Assembly: GCF_000374145.1 (NCBI RefSeq)
Contig: NZ_KB893663.1
Coordinates: 57,522-121,521 of the forward strand
From: Neomegalonema perideroedes DSM 15528
GTDB taxonomy: Bacteria > Pseudomonadota > Alphaproteobacteria > Rhodobacterales > Rhodobacteraceae
Reading direction: 5' to 3'
Length of the DNA: 64,000 bases
Shown piece by piece: positions 45,582-54,221 of this stretch (position 1 is its first letter; the number at the start of each line of letters is the position of its first letter). The translations under genes and the position numbers were made by a program. Below the pieces are notes generated by a model. That model did no database searches and was not told the origin of the DNA. It was given only the letters and a program-made list of their open reading frames with translations.

Positions 45582-46391
45582 TCAGGCGACGGCGCGAATG
45601 CGGGCGAAATCCGGCGCGACGCGCAGCCGCCCGCCCTCGCCCTCCGCCACATGGATCGGCGCGCCATAGGCCCGCGTCAGCAGCGCCTCGGTGAAGACCT
45701 CGCGCGGCGGCCCCTCGGCCAGCAGGCGGCCTTCGGCCAGCAAAACCACATGATCGGCGAAGGCGGCGGCGAGATTCAGATCATGCAAAGCCGCCACCAC
45801 CCCCACGCCCTCCGCCGCGAGCGCGCGCAGCGCGGCCATGAGGTCGATCTGACGCGCGAGGTCCAAAGGCGCCGTGGGCTCGTCGAGCAGCAGCCAGCGC
45901 CCGCCCGCCTGAGGCCCGAGCCGCTCGCGGCCCGCCCGGATCTGCGCGAAGACCCGCGCCAGATGCGCCCGCGCCCGCTCGCCGCCCGAAAGGTGATTCG
46001 CCGGACGCTCCGCAAGCTCCGTCGCGCCCGCCGCCTCCAGAGCCCAATGCAGAATCCGCCGCGCCTCGACCGGAGGCGGCGCCGCCGCCCAAAGCCCGAG
46101 CTCGGCCAATTCGCGGCCCGTCAGAGCCGAAGCCAGACGCGGCGATTGCTCCAGAACCGCCCGCCGCAGAGCCAATTGCAGGGCGTCGGCGCGGCTGAGG
46201 TCGGCGCCGTCGAGGAAGGCGCCGCCGGAATCGGGCCGCAGTCCGCCGCAAAGCGCCTCCAGCAAGGTGGATTTGCCCGCCCCGTTCGCCCCGCAGAGCG
46301 CCACCGCCCGACCGGGCTCCAGACGCAAAGTCACGCCGGACAGGGTCAGCCGCCCGCCGCGCCGAACCGAAAGCTCGCGCGCCTCAAGCAA
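45582..46391 (-). CDS. hmuV: Heme ABC transporter ATP-binding protein
   Basis: ATPase that powers heme import across the inner membrane. The 269-residue ABC protein has Walker A GANGAGKST, Q-loop LEQSPRL, signature LSGGERARAHLARV, Walker B WLLLDEPTAPLD and switch His in ALHDLNLAAAFADHV. A Gly-rich segment before Walker B is longer than in many ABC proteins, as usual for HmuV (PQAGGRWLLLDEP). Translation probably starts at a TTG with GGGAGG 5 nt upstream, overlapping hmuU by 8 nt. Confidence 0.93.
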   Translation of the reverse strand: MLEARELSVRRGGRLTLSGVTLRLEPGRAVALCGANGAGKSTLLEALCGGLRPDSGGAFLDGADLSRADALQLALRRAVLEQSPRLASALTGRELAELGLWAAAPPPVEARRILHWALEAAGATELAERPANHLSGGERARAHLARVFAQIRAGRERLGPQAGGRWLLLDEPTAPLDLARQIDLMAALRALAAEGVGVVAALHDLNLAAAFADHVVLLAEGRLLAEGPPREVFTEALLTRAYGAPIHVAEGEGGRLRVAPDFARIRAVA

Positions 46392-47457
46392 AGCCGCCTC
46401 CCGAATTGCGGCGGCGAATCAGCAGCCAGAGGAAGAAAGGTCCGCCCATCAGCCCCATGGCCAAGCCCACCGGAGGCTCCGAAGGGGGCGCGACCAGACG
46501 CACCGCCAGATCCGCCGCGAGCAGCAGCGTCGCGCCGAGCAGCGCCGAGGCGGGCGCCGCCATCCGATGCCCCGGCCCGACGATCATCCGCGCCAGATGC
46601 GGCCCCACCAGTCCGATGAAGCCGATGGGCCCCGCCACCGAAACCGCCGCTCCCACCGCCAGAGCGGCCCAAAGCGCGGCGGCGCGCTTGGCGCGCTCCA
46701 CGTCGAGCCCCGCATGGAAGGCGGCGCCCTCGCCGAGCTGAAGAAGGTCGAGAGGCCGCGCCAGCCGCAGCAGCGCCAGCCCGGAGATCAGCGTCACGAC
46801 CGCGACCACCGTCGCGGCGCGCATGTCCGCGCCTCCGAGGCCGCCCATGCTCCACAAGGTGAAGTCGCGCAGCTGATTGTCGTTGCTCAGATAGACGGCG
46901 ACGCCCACCAGAGCCCCCGCGATGGCGTTCACCGCCACGCCCGCCAGAATCAAAGTCGCGGCGGAGGTCATGCCCTCGCGCCGCGCCAATTTCAGGATGA
47001 AGCCCACCGTCAAGGCGGCGCCGACGAAGGCCGCGAAGGCCAGGACCCAGGGGCGAAGAGCCGCCGGAGCCGCCGAAACCATGGTCTCGCCGAAGACTAT
47101 GGTCGCGACGGCCCCGACGCTCGCGCCGCCCGTCACGCCGATCAAGCCGGGATCGGCGAGCGGGTTTCTCAACACGCCCTGCAAAGCGAGGCCGGCGAGG
47201 CCCAATCCGGCCCCCGCCGCCAGAGCCAGCAACGCCCGAGGCGCCCGGATCTGGGTGAATATGGTCTGCGCCGCCGCGTCGGCCTCGCCGCGCAGAGCGG
47301 CGAAGATGCGGTCCAGCGACAAAGGCGTCGGGCCGAGGCCCAATTCCGCCAGAAGAGCGATCCCGCAGAGCGTCGCCAGCAGGATCAGCCCCAGAGGTCC
47401 GCGCAGCCCGGCCCCCTTGCGGATGAAGGGCGCCGATTCGCGCGTCATTTCGGTCAC
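46384..47457 (-). CDS. hmuU: Heme ABC transporter permease (FecCD family)
   Basis: Inner-membrane permease of the FecCD family with about ten helices and 357 residues. Family features: IRAPRALLALAAGAGLGLAG, LQGVLRNPLADPGLIGVTGGA, LWSMGGLGGAD, and GPIGFIGLVGPHLARMIVGPGHR, the coupling region facing HmuV. The start is a GTG that overlaps the hmuT stop (GTGA). An ATG three codons further in is the alternative. Confidence 0.94.
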   Translation of the reverse strand: MTEMTRESAPFIRKGAGLRGPLGLILLATLCGIALLAELGLGPTPLSLDRIFAALRGEADAAAQTIFTQIRAPRALLALAAGAGLGLAGLALQGVLRNPLADPGLIGVTGGASVGAVATIVFGETMVSAAPAALRPWVLAFAAFVGAALTVGFILKLARREGMTSAATLILAGVAVNAIAGALVGVAVYLSNDNQLRDFTLWSMGGLGGADMRAATVVAVVTLISGLALLRLARPLDLLQLGEGAAFHAGLDVERAKRAAALWAALAVGAAVSVAGPIGFIGLVGPHLARMIVGPGHRMAAPASALLGATLLLAADLAVRLVAPPSEPPVGLAMGLMGGPFFLWLLIRRRNSGGGFA

Positions 47458-48347
47458 GGCGCGGCCGCCGCCAGCGCCTTGGCGAGTTCGGGATGCAGCG
47501 CCGTCGCCAGCTCCTCGACCGCCTCGGGCGTGCGCGGGCCGAAGCCGAGCAGCTTCATGGCGTCCATGACGAGCACCCGGTCCTCGCGCGCCGCCGGAGA
47601 GGCCGCGAATTCCGGCCGCGCCTTCACCGCCTCGATCCCGCCCATGGAGGCGAGGACGTGATTCGGCAAAAGCAGGAGATCCGGCGCGACGGCGACCGCC
47701 GCCTCGCGCGAGAGCGGCTTATAGCCCTCGTATTCCGTGATGACGTTGCGTCCGCCCGCCAGAGCGATCACCGCGTCCGCCGCCGTGCCGCGCCCCGCCG
47801 CCATGGGCGAGCCGCGCTGATCCGACATGACGAAGAGCACGCCGGGGCGCTCCTCCGTCTTCGCCAGCACCGCTTGGACGGCGGCCATATGGCTCGTGGT
47901 CTCTTCGATCAGCGCCTCGGCTTCGGCGGGCCGCTTCAGGGCCTCGCCGACGAAGGCGATCTTGGGCGCCACCGAATCCCAGCCTTCGCCGTCCGGCGCG
48001 ACCTTCACCTCAAGCCCCGCCGAGCGCAGACGCTCCAGAGCCAATTCCGGCCCGGCGTCATGCGCCGCGATGACCAGATCCGGCGTCAGGCCGAGCACGC
48101 CCTCGGGGGAGAAGCGGCGCACATAGCCGACTTTCGGCAATTCGGCGGCGGCTTCGGGCCAAGTGGCCGTGTCGTCCGCCGCGATGACGGCTTCGCCCGC
48201 GCCGAGGGCGAAAGCGATCTCCGTAAGATCCCCGCCGAGGGAGACGACGCGCGCAGGCGCCGCCTCCTCAGCCCCGGCGGGCGCGAAGCTCGCGCCCAAG
48301 GCCAAAGCCGCGGCCCCCGCGAGGAGGCCCATGAGATTGCGCCGCAT
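47454..48347 (-). CDS. hmuT: Heme ABC transporter substrate-binding protein
   Basis: Periplasmic heme-binding protein, 297 residues. A signal peptide ends near FAPAGAEE (about 25). The two-lobe fold typical of class III binding proteins is seen: RVVSLGGDLTEIAFALGAG at the N-lobe, VGYVRRFSPEGVLGLTPDLVIA, and VLFVMSDQRGSPMAAGRGTAADAVI in the C-lobe. Tyr and His candidates for heme ligation include VGYVRRF. The ATG at 48347 overlaps the hmuS stop by one base; upstream extension lies within hmuS. Confidence 0.93.
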   Translation of the reverse strand: MRRNLMGLLAGAAALALGASFAPAGAEEAAPARVVSLGGDLTEIAFALGAGEAVIAADDTATWPEAAAELPKVGYVRRFSPEGVLGLTPDLVIAAHDAGPELALERLRSAGLEVKVAPDGEGWDSVAPKIAFVGEALKRPAEAEALIEETTSHMAAVQAVLAKTEERPGVLFVMSDQRGSPMAAGRGTAADAVIALAGGRNVITEYEGYKPLSREAAVAVAPDLLLLPNHVLASMGGIEAVKARPEFAASPAAREDRVLVMDAMKLLGFGPRTPEAVEELATALHPELAKALAAAAP

Positions 48348-49426
48348 CACGCGAGTTCTCCCACGGCGGGCGCGAGGCCCGTCGCCAGAGCGCGCCAATC
48401 GGCGCGTTCGGCTTCGTCGCCGTGACGCTCGCCGAAGACGCGCGCGAAGCAGAAGCCCGTGTCGTCGTAAAGCTCAAGCGCATGGACGTGATCCGCGCCC
48501 GCGGGCTTGCGCGTCACCCAAGCCGAGGCCACGCGATCCTCGCGCAGATGCAGATTGAAGCCCGGATCCAAGATGTTCAGCCAAGGCCCCATGACCTTGA
48601 CGGTCTTGGGCGCGCCGGTGTGGATCTGGATGCAGCCGCGATTCCCGACGAAGACCATCAGCGGAACCTCGCCCGCCGCCGCGCCTTCGAGAACCCGCCG
48701 GATCGCGTCTTTGGCCACGGGCCGAGCGAAATCCTCGCCGACCAGCGCCAACGCCTGAATGCGGGTGACTTCGTGCTTTTTCAGCAGGGTTTCGAAGTCA
48801 TGCGGGTCGCGCATGGCGGCCCATCCGGCCCGGAGGGCCTCCAGATCGACCTCGGCGTCCGGGCGTCCGGCGCGGCGCGGGGGGAGCGCGGCGTATTCGG
48901 GCGCGGCGGGAGCCGGGTCGGTCCAGCGGGAGACGAGGGCCTCCCAAGCCGCCAGATCGGTTTCGGCGACGGCGTAGATCTTATGGACGGCCTCGCCGGA
49001 GGCGTCGAAGAAATGCAGGCTGCGGCGCGGACCGCGCTCGGTCTGCTCGGTCAGAGCGTAGCCGAAGCGCCAATTGCTCAGAAACAGCCGCAGGTCGATG
49101 GCGCCGAGGGTCATGCCCATCGCGCCGAAAAGCTGAGGCGCGGCGTAGGCGCCGTAGACCTCATGGACGCAATGCTCGTTGCGGGTCAGGGCCATGAGGC
49201 GGCCCAGCGGCGGCAGCTCTTTAAGCAGCTCGCCGAAACCCTCCGGACTCGTCGGGCGGCGGAGGGACAGCGCTCCGCCCTCGGAGATCCGGAGGGCCTC
49301 GACTAGGGCCGCTTCGCTGACGCCCAAAGCCTCGGCCGCATCGCGCCGACGCAGCCCAGGACGGGCGCCGCGCAATTCGGCCTCGCGTTGGGCGAGTCCG
49401 GCGAAATCGATGACGGTGGTGGACAT
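48347..49426 (-). CDS. hmuS: Hemin-degrading factor / heme chaperone HmuS
   Basis: Cytoplasmic heme-handling protein of the HemS/HmuS family, 359 residues, made of two similar halves. Motifs include MALTRNEHCVHEVYGAY, in which the His is the known type of heme ligand, and in the second half MVFVGNRGCIQIHTGAPKTV plus NILDPGFNLHLRED. It likely accepts heme from HmuTUV and stores or opens it. ATG at 49426 has AAGGA upstream. It is the first gene of hmuSTUV, divergent from hemP. Confidence 0.94.
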   Translation of the reverse strand: MSTTVIDFAGLAQREAELRGARPGLRRRDAAEALGVSEAALVEALRISEGGALSLRRPTSPEGFGELLKELPPLGRLMALTRNEHCVHEVYGAYAAPQLFGAMGMTLGAIDLRLFLSNWRFGYALTEQTERGPRRSLHFFDASGEAVHKIYAVAETDLAAWEALVSRWTDPAPAAPEYAALPPRRAGRPDAEVDLEALRAGWAAMRDPHDFETLLKKHEVTRIQALALVGEDFARPVAKDAIRRVLEGAAAGEVPLMVFVGNRGCIQIHTGAPKTVKVMGPWLNILDPGFNLHLREDRVASAWVTRKPAGADHVHALELYDDTGFCFARVFGERHGDEAERADWRALATGLAPAVGELA

Positions 49427-49771
49427 CCCTGCAATTCCTTCGCGTGATGAACGCCGCCGCATCTTCCCGGGCCGCGTCTCGCTCCGCCATATTCTGGCGG
49501 AATTCGACGGCGGCGCGAAACGGAAAACTGGAGCCGCCCATCGGGCGGACAGATCCTGATTTCCCGGCTCAAGCCGCTCGCCGCGCTCCTCTCGGAAGCG
49601 ACCGCCGACCTTGGCTGAGCCCGATTTCTAAATATCCGACCGGGGAAGTCAAGATAATTTCCGAGCGTTTTATTCAGGAATTGATTTTCACGAAACGACG
49701 CGTCAATAAGGGGGCGTCGGGTCCGGCCTCAAATCGAGTCGCGGCCCCTAACCCAATCCGGAGAGGTCCCC
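49427..49771. promoter_or_regulatory. Divergent hmuS-hemP intergenic region
   Basis: 345 bp without a gene. The hemP-side half (about 49620-49700) is clearly AT-rich (TTTCTAAATAT, AGATAATTT, TTTTATTC), as expected for iron-controlled divergent promoters. I looked for a good Fur box, Irr box (ICE) or RirA palindrome and could not call one with confidence. Confidence 0.5.
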
Positions 49772-49969
49772 ATGCGCACCCAGTCGCTCGCCAATCCGTC
49801 GCCCGTCGCCCCGGCCTCCGTGGTGAGCGCGGTCGTCGCGGCCGCCGTCTCGCCCACGCTGGAGAGCGCGGAGCTTTTCCAGGGCTCCAGCCTGCTGCGC
49901 ATCGCGCATCGCGGCGAGACCTATCTTTTGCGCGTCACGCGTCAGGGCAAGCTGCTCCTGACGAAGTGA
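49772..49969 (+). CDS. hemP: Hemin uptake protein HemP/HmuP
   Basis: A 65-residue member of the HemP family. The C-terminal half is diagnostic: LFQGSSLLRIAHRGETYLLR followed by VTRQGKLLLTK. In several alphaproteobacteria and relatives HemP/HmuP acts as a regulator needed for expression of the heme receptor. The N-terminal Ser/Pro/Val-rich part is variable. GGAGAGG lies upstream. It is divergent from hmuS and followed by tonB, consistent with a heme locus. No heme receptor gene (hmuR) is in the window. Confidence 0.92.
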   Translation: MRTQSLANPSPVAPASVVSAVVAAAVSPTLESAELFQGSSLLRIAHRGETYLLRVTRQGKLLLTK

Positions 49970-50059
49970 CGCCATAGCCGCCGCAAGCCGAATCACCGAT
50001 TCGCAGGGGAGCCCGCGCGAATCGAGCCAGGGGCGTATGACGATGAAGGAACGAGATTG

Positions 50060-51589
50060 ATGCGGGTGGGCGCTGTTTTCTCAGGGGCCTTGCACTTGGG
50101 CTTGTTGTTTTCGGCCCTGCCCGGCCCGACTCCTTTAGAGGAGCCGCCCCCCGAGATCCCTCTTGAGATCGAGACGATCACCGTCGAGGAGTTCGAGGCG
50201 CTGACCTCCAAGCCGCCCGAACCCGAGACGGTCGAGCAGCTGCGTCAGGAGATCGCGCCGCCGCCCGCGCCCGAGATGACGGACGACCTGCCGGAGATCG
50301 ACCTCGCGGAGGAGGAGCCGCCCCCCCCGGCGCCCGAACCCGCGCCGGAGCCGCCCGCGCCTCTGGAGATGGCCGATCTGGCGGATGAGGAGCCTCTGTT
50401 CGACGACGCGCCGGAGCCGCCTCCCGCGCCGGAGCCGGAGCCCGAACCTCCTGCGCCCGCGCCGGAGCCCGAGCCGCCCAGCATGGCGCCCGCTTCGGCG
50501 CCTCCTCCGCCTGCGCGGCCCATGCCGCCGCCTGCGCCGGAGCCCGTGCAGGTGGCCGAAGCGCCGCCGCCCCCGCCGGAGCCCCCTCCTCCGGAGCCGC
50601 CTCCGCCGCCTCCGCCGGTCTATGATCCGCCGCCCCCGCCGGAGCCTCCTCCCCCGGAGCCGCCGCCGCCCCCGCCGCCGGTCTATGATCCGCCGCCCCC
50701 GCCGCCCGTTCCTCTGCCGGTCTACGAGCCGCCGCCGATCTATCAGGCCCCGACGCCCGAGCCGGTGATTCTCGCCGCGCCGCCGGAGGCGACGCCGATT
50801 CCGCTGGAGCAGGTCTGGACTCCGCCCCCCGTCTATCAAGCGCCGGTCTATCAGCCTCCGGCGCCCGTGGTCGCGCCTGCGGAGCCCTTCACGCTGGTCG
50901 CGGCGGCCCGCACGCAGGAGCCGATTCCCGCGCCTGCGCCCATGCCCGCCTATGTCGCGCCGACGCCTTACGTCGCGGCTCCTGCGCCTTATGTTCCGGC
51001 GCCTGCGCCCGCCGCCCCGCCTTCTCCCGCTCCGGCGGTCGTGGCCATGGCGGCGCCCTCGCCTTATCCCGCGCCCGCCTCGGCGAGCGCCTACGCTGCG
51101 CCTTCGGCTCCGCGCCCCGCGGCGCCGCTCCCCCCCTCGGGCGGAGCGCCGGGCGGAGGCTCGCCCATGGGCTCGGCCGGCGCCTCGGCCGGATCCTCCG
51201 CGCCCTCCTCAGGCGGAGGAGTCGCCTGGGGCGGCGCGGGCGGCGTGGCCGGAGGAGTCGCGGGCGGCGTGGCCGGAGGCACCGGCACGGTGGATATGAA
51301 CAACTACGGCGCTCTGGTGCGCAATGTGATCGAGCAGGCGCTGAACCGCTCGCCGGACATCCGCACGGCGCGCTCGCGGCGTTTTCAAGGCACCGTCGTC
51401 CTGACTCTGAGCATCCGGCGCGACGGCCAGCTGACCGGCGCTGAAATCGCGCAGACTTCGGGCAACGGCGCGCTGGATCAGATGGCCGTGCGCGCGGCCC
51501 GCGCGGCGCCCCGCTATCCCCCCGTTCCCGCAGGGGCTCAAGGCGAGGTCCACACCTTCGAATTGCCGTTCCACATCAATTTCCGCTGA
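50060..51589 (+). CDS. tonB: TonB-family energy transducer with very long Pro-rich region
   Basis: Spans the periplasm to energise outer-membrane receptors, here probably the heme receptor. It has 509 residues, about twice the classic length. An N-terminal membrane anchor (VGAVFSGALHLGLLFSAL) is followed by about 340 residues dominated by Pro, Glu and Ala (tracts such as PPPPEPPPPE and VYDPPPPPPVPLP). A Gly/Ser stretch with GGVAGGVAGGVAGG comes next. The TonB C-terminal domain (about 410-509) has GTVVLTLSIRRDGQLTGAEI. The ATG has AAGGA 9 nt upstream. exbB/exbD are not in view. Confidence 0.9.
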   Translation: MRVGAVFSGALHLGLLFSALPGPTPLEEPPPEIPLEIETITVEEFEALTSKPPEPETVEQLRQEIAPPPAPEMTDDLPEIDLAEEEPPPPAPEPAPEPPAPLEMADLADEEPLFDDAPEPPPAPEPEPEPPAPAPEPEPPSMAPASAPPPPARPMPPPAPEPVQVAEAPPPPPEPPPPEPPPPPPPVYDPPPPPEPPPPEPPPPPPPVYDPPPPPPVPLPVYEPPPIYQAPTPEPVILAAPPEATPIPLEQVWTPPPVYQAPVYQPPAPVVAPAEPFTLVAAARTQEPIPAPAPMPAYVAPTPYVAAPAPYVPAPAPAAPPSPAPAVVAMAAPSPYPAPASASAYAAPSAPRPAAPLPPSGGAPGGGSPMGSAGASAGSSAPSSGGGVAWGGAGGVAGGVAGGVAGGTGTVDMNNYGALVRNVIEQALNRSPDIRTARSRRFQGTVVLTLSIRRDGQLTGAEIAQTSGNGALDQMAVRAARAAPRYPPVPAGAQGEVHTFELPFHINFR

Positions 51590-51610
51590 CTCCCCTCCTC
51601 TGAACGACGA

Positions 51611-51641
51611 GACGCCGCCGAAGATCCTCTTCGGCGGCGTC
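51611..51641 (+). terminator. Hairpin after tonB, probable terminator
   Basis: A 13-bp perfect stem (GACGCCGCCGAAG with CTTCGGCGGCGTC) and a 5-nt loop, 21 nt after the tonB stop. The following T-run is poor, so efficiency is uncertain. It may also serve the convergent cytochrome c gene. Confidence 0.6.
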
Positions 51642-51667
51642 TGCGCGTTTCGGCGGAGAAGGCGCGC

Positions 51668-52084
51668 TTATTCGGTCGCCTCAAGCTCCTTCTCCTCTTC
51701 GCCTTCCGGCGCGAGGCTTTTCAGATAGGCGATGAGATTCGCGATGTCCGCCTCTTTGCGCAGACCCGCGAAGGACATGGTGTTGCCGGGAATGAAGTCC
51801 TTGGGCTTGACCATATATTTGGAGAAATTCTCCTCGGTCCAGAAGAGGTCCTCCGCGCCGGCCTTGGTCATGGCGGCGGAATATTTGAAGCCCTCGACGG
51901 AAGCGACGTGGCGCCCGATGATTCCGACGAGATGCGGTCCGGCCTTATTGTTTTCCTTCTCCGCCTCGTGACAGGCCTTGCAGCGGTTGAAGACCTTCTG
52001 GCCGGCGGCGGCGTCGCCCTCGGCGGCGGCCGGAGCCGCGAAGCTCGCCGCGGCGCAGAGCGCCAGCGCGATCCCTCGAAACAT
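51668..52084 (-). CDS. Class I c-type cytochrome
   Basis: A periplasmic electron carrier, 138 residues, like cytochrome c2/c550. A signal peptide ends at APAAAEG (about residue 22). The heme site is CKACH, preceded by GQKVFNR, and the sixth ligand Met lies in PGNTMSFAGLRKEAD. The C-terminus is acidic. ATG at 52084 has GGGAGG 6 nt upstream; the 25-residue upstream extension is rejected because it would bury the signal peptide. Its neighbour upstream is a PQQ-pathway-associated gene, so it could accept electrons from a quinoprotein dehydrogenase, by inference. Confidence 0.93.
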   Translation of the reverse strand: MFRGIALALCAAASFAAPAAAEGDAAAGQKVFNRCKACHEAEKENNKAGPHLVGIIGRHVASVEGFKYSAAMTKAGAEDLFWTEENFSKYMVKPKDFIPGNTMSFAGLRKEADIANLIAYLKSLAPEGEEEKELEATE

Positions 52085-52251
52085 CCCGTTCCTCCCATTG
52101 AATCCGTTTCTCACGCCGCTGCGCCCCTTGCGGAGCGTCGCGGCGCCTGTCGGCATCATGCCATTAATGGCTTCATGAACGAATTAAGACCTTCGGCGGA
52201 AGACGGTTCGCCGCATCCGCGCGGCGGCGGGCGCCGGAATCCGGGCCGGAC

Positions 52252-52818
52252 TTACGGATCGAAGAAGTTCAGAGGCTCGCCCTCGACCAATTCGCCGCCC
52301 GCCTCCAGCCAGCCGTCCGTCCCGAGCGGATACCAGGCCACCTTCTCATAGCCCCAGAGAATCGCCCGACGCGCGGCGTTCCAGCTCTGCCAGCAATCGG
52401 ACATGCAATAGAACATCAGCCCGCGCGAGGGATCGCCCCCGGTGATTCGCTCCAGAGCGCGGCGGAAATAGGCCTCGGTCGCCGGATCCAGCGCGCCCGC
52501 GCCCACCCCCGGCAGCCAGATCGAGCCGGGCAAATGGCGGCGGCTGTTGAAGATCGCCCATTCGCCGCTGTCGGGCACGGGCTTCATGCCCTCGGAATAA
52601 ACGTCGATGAGCTGATAGACGCCGGTTTCCGAAGCCGCTTCGGCCATCTCCAGATGCGCCACGGCGCCGCCCGGCAAGGCGTTGGGAGTCGGCGCGCGGA
52701 AATTCTCCATGCGGAATCCGGTGACGGGATCCACGCCATAGAGGTTTTTCGGCTCCTCGGCGCGGGCCGGAGCGGCCGCGAGACTCACAAACATCAGGGC
52801 GAAAGGGGCGAATCGCAT
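52252..52818 (-). CDS. PQQ-dependent catabolism-associated rhodanese-like protein (CXXCW family)
   Basis: A 188-residue exported protein with a rhodanese-like fold, of the family found with PQQ-dependent alcohol metabolism. A signal peptide ends at APARAEE (about residue 21). The family signature region reads FYCMSDCWQSWNAARRAI, with the two cysteines separated by three residues and followed by Trp. It continues GYEKVAWYPLGTDGWLEAG. AAGGAG lies 9 nt upstream of ATG 52818; a frame extension is ignored. It lies 167 nt upstream of the cytochrome c gene. No PQQ synthesis gene or quinoprotein dehydrogenase is in the window. Confidence 0.87.
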   Translation of the reverse strand: MRFAPFALMFVSLAAAPARAEEPKNLYGVDPVTGFRMENFRAPTPNALPGGAVAHLEMAEAASETGVYQLIDVYSEGMKPVPDSGEWAIFNSRRHLPGSIWLPGVGAGALDPATEAYFRRALERITGGDPSRGLMFYCMSDCWQSWNAARRAILWGYEKVAWYPLGTDGWLEAGGELVEGEPLNFFDP

Positions 52819-52896
52819 GGCCGGAACTCCTTCGCTGCCATCCTGCGCCCGCGACATCCGGCGGCCAAGAAGCCTTTCGGCCCCCCTCGCCGACAT

Positions 52897-52929
52897 AAAA
52901 AAACCGCCCCCTCCTTGCGGAGGAAGCGG
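52897..52929 (-). terminator. Terminator of the ffh-rpsP-rimM-trmD-rplS operon
   Basis: Read on the minus strand, an 11-bp stem (52919-52929 with 52904-52914, two G-T pairs) and a GCAA loop are followed by seven Ts. It lies 24 nt after the rplS stop. Confidence 0.93.
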
Positions 52930-52953
52930 CGAAATCTTCGCGCTCGGGCCGAA

Positions 52954-53346
52954 TCACTCGGCGGCGGCGGGAGCCTTGGGCTTGTAATTGGTCTTCTCGA
53001 CGATGCGGGCCGACTTGCCGCGACGCTCGCGCAGGTAATAGAGCTTCGCGCGACGCACGCGGCCGCGACGCACCACCTCGATGGAGGCGATCACCGGGCC
53101 ATAAAGCGGGAAGACGCGCTCGACGCCCTCGCCGTAGGAGATCTTGCGCACGGTGAAGTTCGCATTGAGCGTCTCGCCGCCGGAGCGGGCGATGCAGACG
53201 CCCTCATAGGCCTGAACGCGGCTGCGGTCGCCTTCGCGGATGTTCACGTTCACGCGGAGCGTGTCGCCGGGGGCGAAATCGGGAATGGGGCGGGCCGCCT
53301 TGAGCTTCGCGAGCTGTTCGGCTTCGATCTGCTGGATGACGTTCAT
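52954..53346 (-). CDS. rplS: Large ribosomal subunit protein bL19
   Basis: Ribosomal protein at the 30S-50S interface, 130 residues. It starts [20 protein letters not shown] and contains [40 protein letters not shown] and the C-terminal [22 protein letters not shown] at 53346 has AAGGAGAG 6 nt upstream and overlaps the trmD stop by 4 nt; a longer frame upstream is inside trmD. It is the last gene of the operon. Confidence 0.98.
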   Translation of the reverse strand: MNVIQQIEAEQLAKLKAARPIPDFAPGDTLRVNVNIREGDRSRVQAYEGVCIARSGGETLNANFTVRKISYGEGVERVFPLYGPVIASIEVVRRGRVRRAKLYYLRERRGKSARIVEKTNYKPKAPAAAE

Positions 53347-54221
53347 GTGGTCTCTCCTTGGTTCTTGGCGCGCCCGGCTTTCTTCCGCGAGGCGCCTGTC
53401 CGATTGCTCTGGTCTCCCTCGGCGTCCATAAAGGCCCGCCAGAGATCGGGACGTCTTTCTTGGGTCGCGGCCTCGGCTTGAGCGCGCCGCCATTCGGCGA
53501 CTTTGGCGTGATGCCCCGAGAGGAGAATCTCAGGAATCAAGCGCCCTTCCCAATCCACAGGCCGCGTATATTGCGGATGCTCCAGCAGTCCGGCGGAGAA
53601 GCTTTCCTCCGCCGTCGATTCGATCTTGCCGAGCACCCCGGGCAAAAGCCGAACCGTCGCGTCGACGAGCGCCATGGCGGGGATGTCGCCCCCGGTCAGC
53701 ACGGCGTCGCCGACGCAAATTTCTTCGACGTTCCGCGCCTCAAGGACGCGCTCGTCGATTCCCTCGAATCTTCCGCAGATCAGCAAGGCGCCGCCTTGCT
53801 CCGCCAGACTCCGCACGCGCGCCTGAGAGACCGGACGGCCTCGGGGCGTCAACGCGATGACGGGCAGATCCGGCGAATCGGCGCGGGCCGCGTCGATGGC
53901 GGCGGCGAGAACGTCCGCGCGCAACACCATGCCGGGGCCGCCGCCCGCCGGGGCGTCGTCCACGCTGCGGTGCTTATCGCGTGCGGAGGCCCGAATGTCC
54001 AGCGCCTCGCAGGACCAGATTCCCAGCTCCAGCGCCTTGCCGATCAGGCTGTAGCTTAAAGGCCCCGGCCACATGGCGGGAAAGAGAGTCAGGATCTTCG
54101 CCCGCCAGAGCGACGCCGGACGCAGCTCCTCCAGCGGCTGAGGACGAGCTTTGGAACGGGGGGGGGTCGCCCGCACGGCCAGACGGCCCGCGGCGCGCGA
54201 GGGCGTCGCTTCCTCGGTCAT
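53343..54221 (-). CDS. trmD: tRNA (guanine-N1)-methyltransferase
   Basis: Methylates G37 of tRNAs using S-adenosylmethionine. The core shows [22 protein letters not shown], the knot region [12 protein letters not shown] and [20 protein letters not shown]. Catalytic Asp lies in the [12 protein letters not shown] segment. At 292 residues it is longer than usual (about 240). The excess is an N-terminal Arg/Ala/Pro-rich extension of about 38 residues and a basic C-terminal tail. It overlaps rimM and rplS by 4 nt each. Confidence 0.97.
   Translation of the reverse strand: MTEEATPSRAAGRLAVRATPPRSKARPQPLEELRPASLWRAKILTLFPAMWPGPLSYSLIGKALELGIWSCEALDIRASARDKHRSVDDAPAGGGPGMVLRADVLAAAIDAARADSPDLPVIALTPRGRPVSQARVRSLAEQGGALLICGRFEGIDERVLEARNVEEICVGDAVLTGGDIPAMALVDATVRLLPGVLGKIESTAEESFSAGLLEHPQYTRPVDWEGRLIPEILLSGHHAKVAEWRRAQAEAATQERRPDLWRAFMDAEGDQSNRTGASRKKAGRAKNQGETT

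Noticed and set aside
49427..49771. Fur, Irr or RirA operator in the hmuS-hemP region
   Set aside because: Although iron control is expected, no stretch matched a consensus palindrome well enough to annotate.
50560..50720. Repeats in the Pro-rich tonB region as CRISPR or mobile repeat
   Set aside because: They are simple codon repeats for Pro, Glu and Tyr-Asp-Pro inside one coding sequence.
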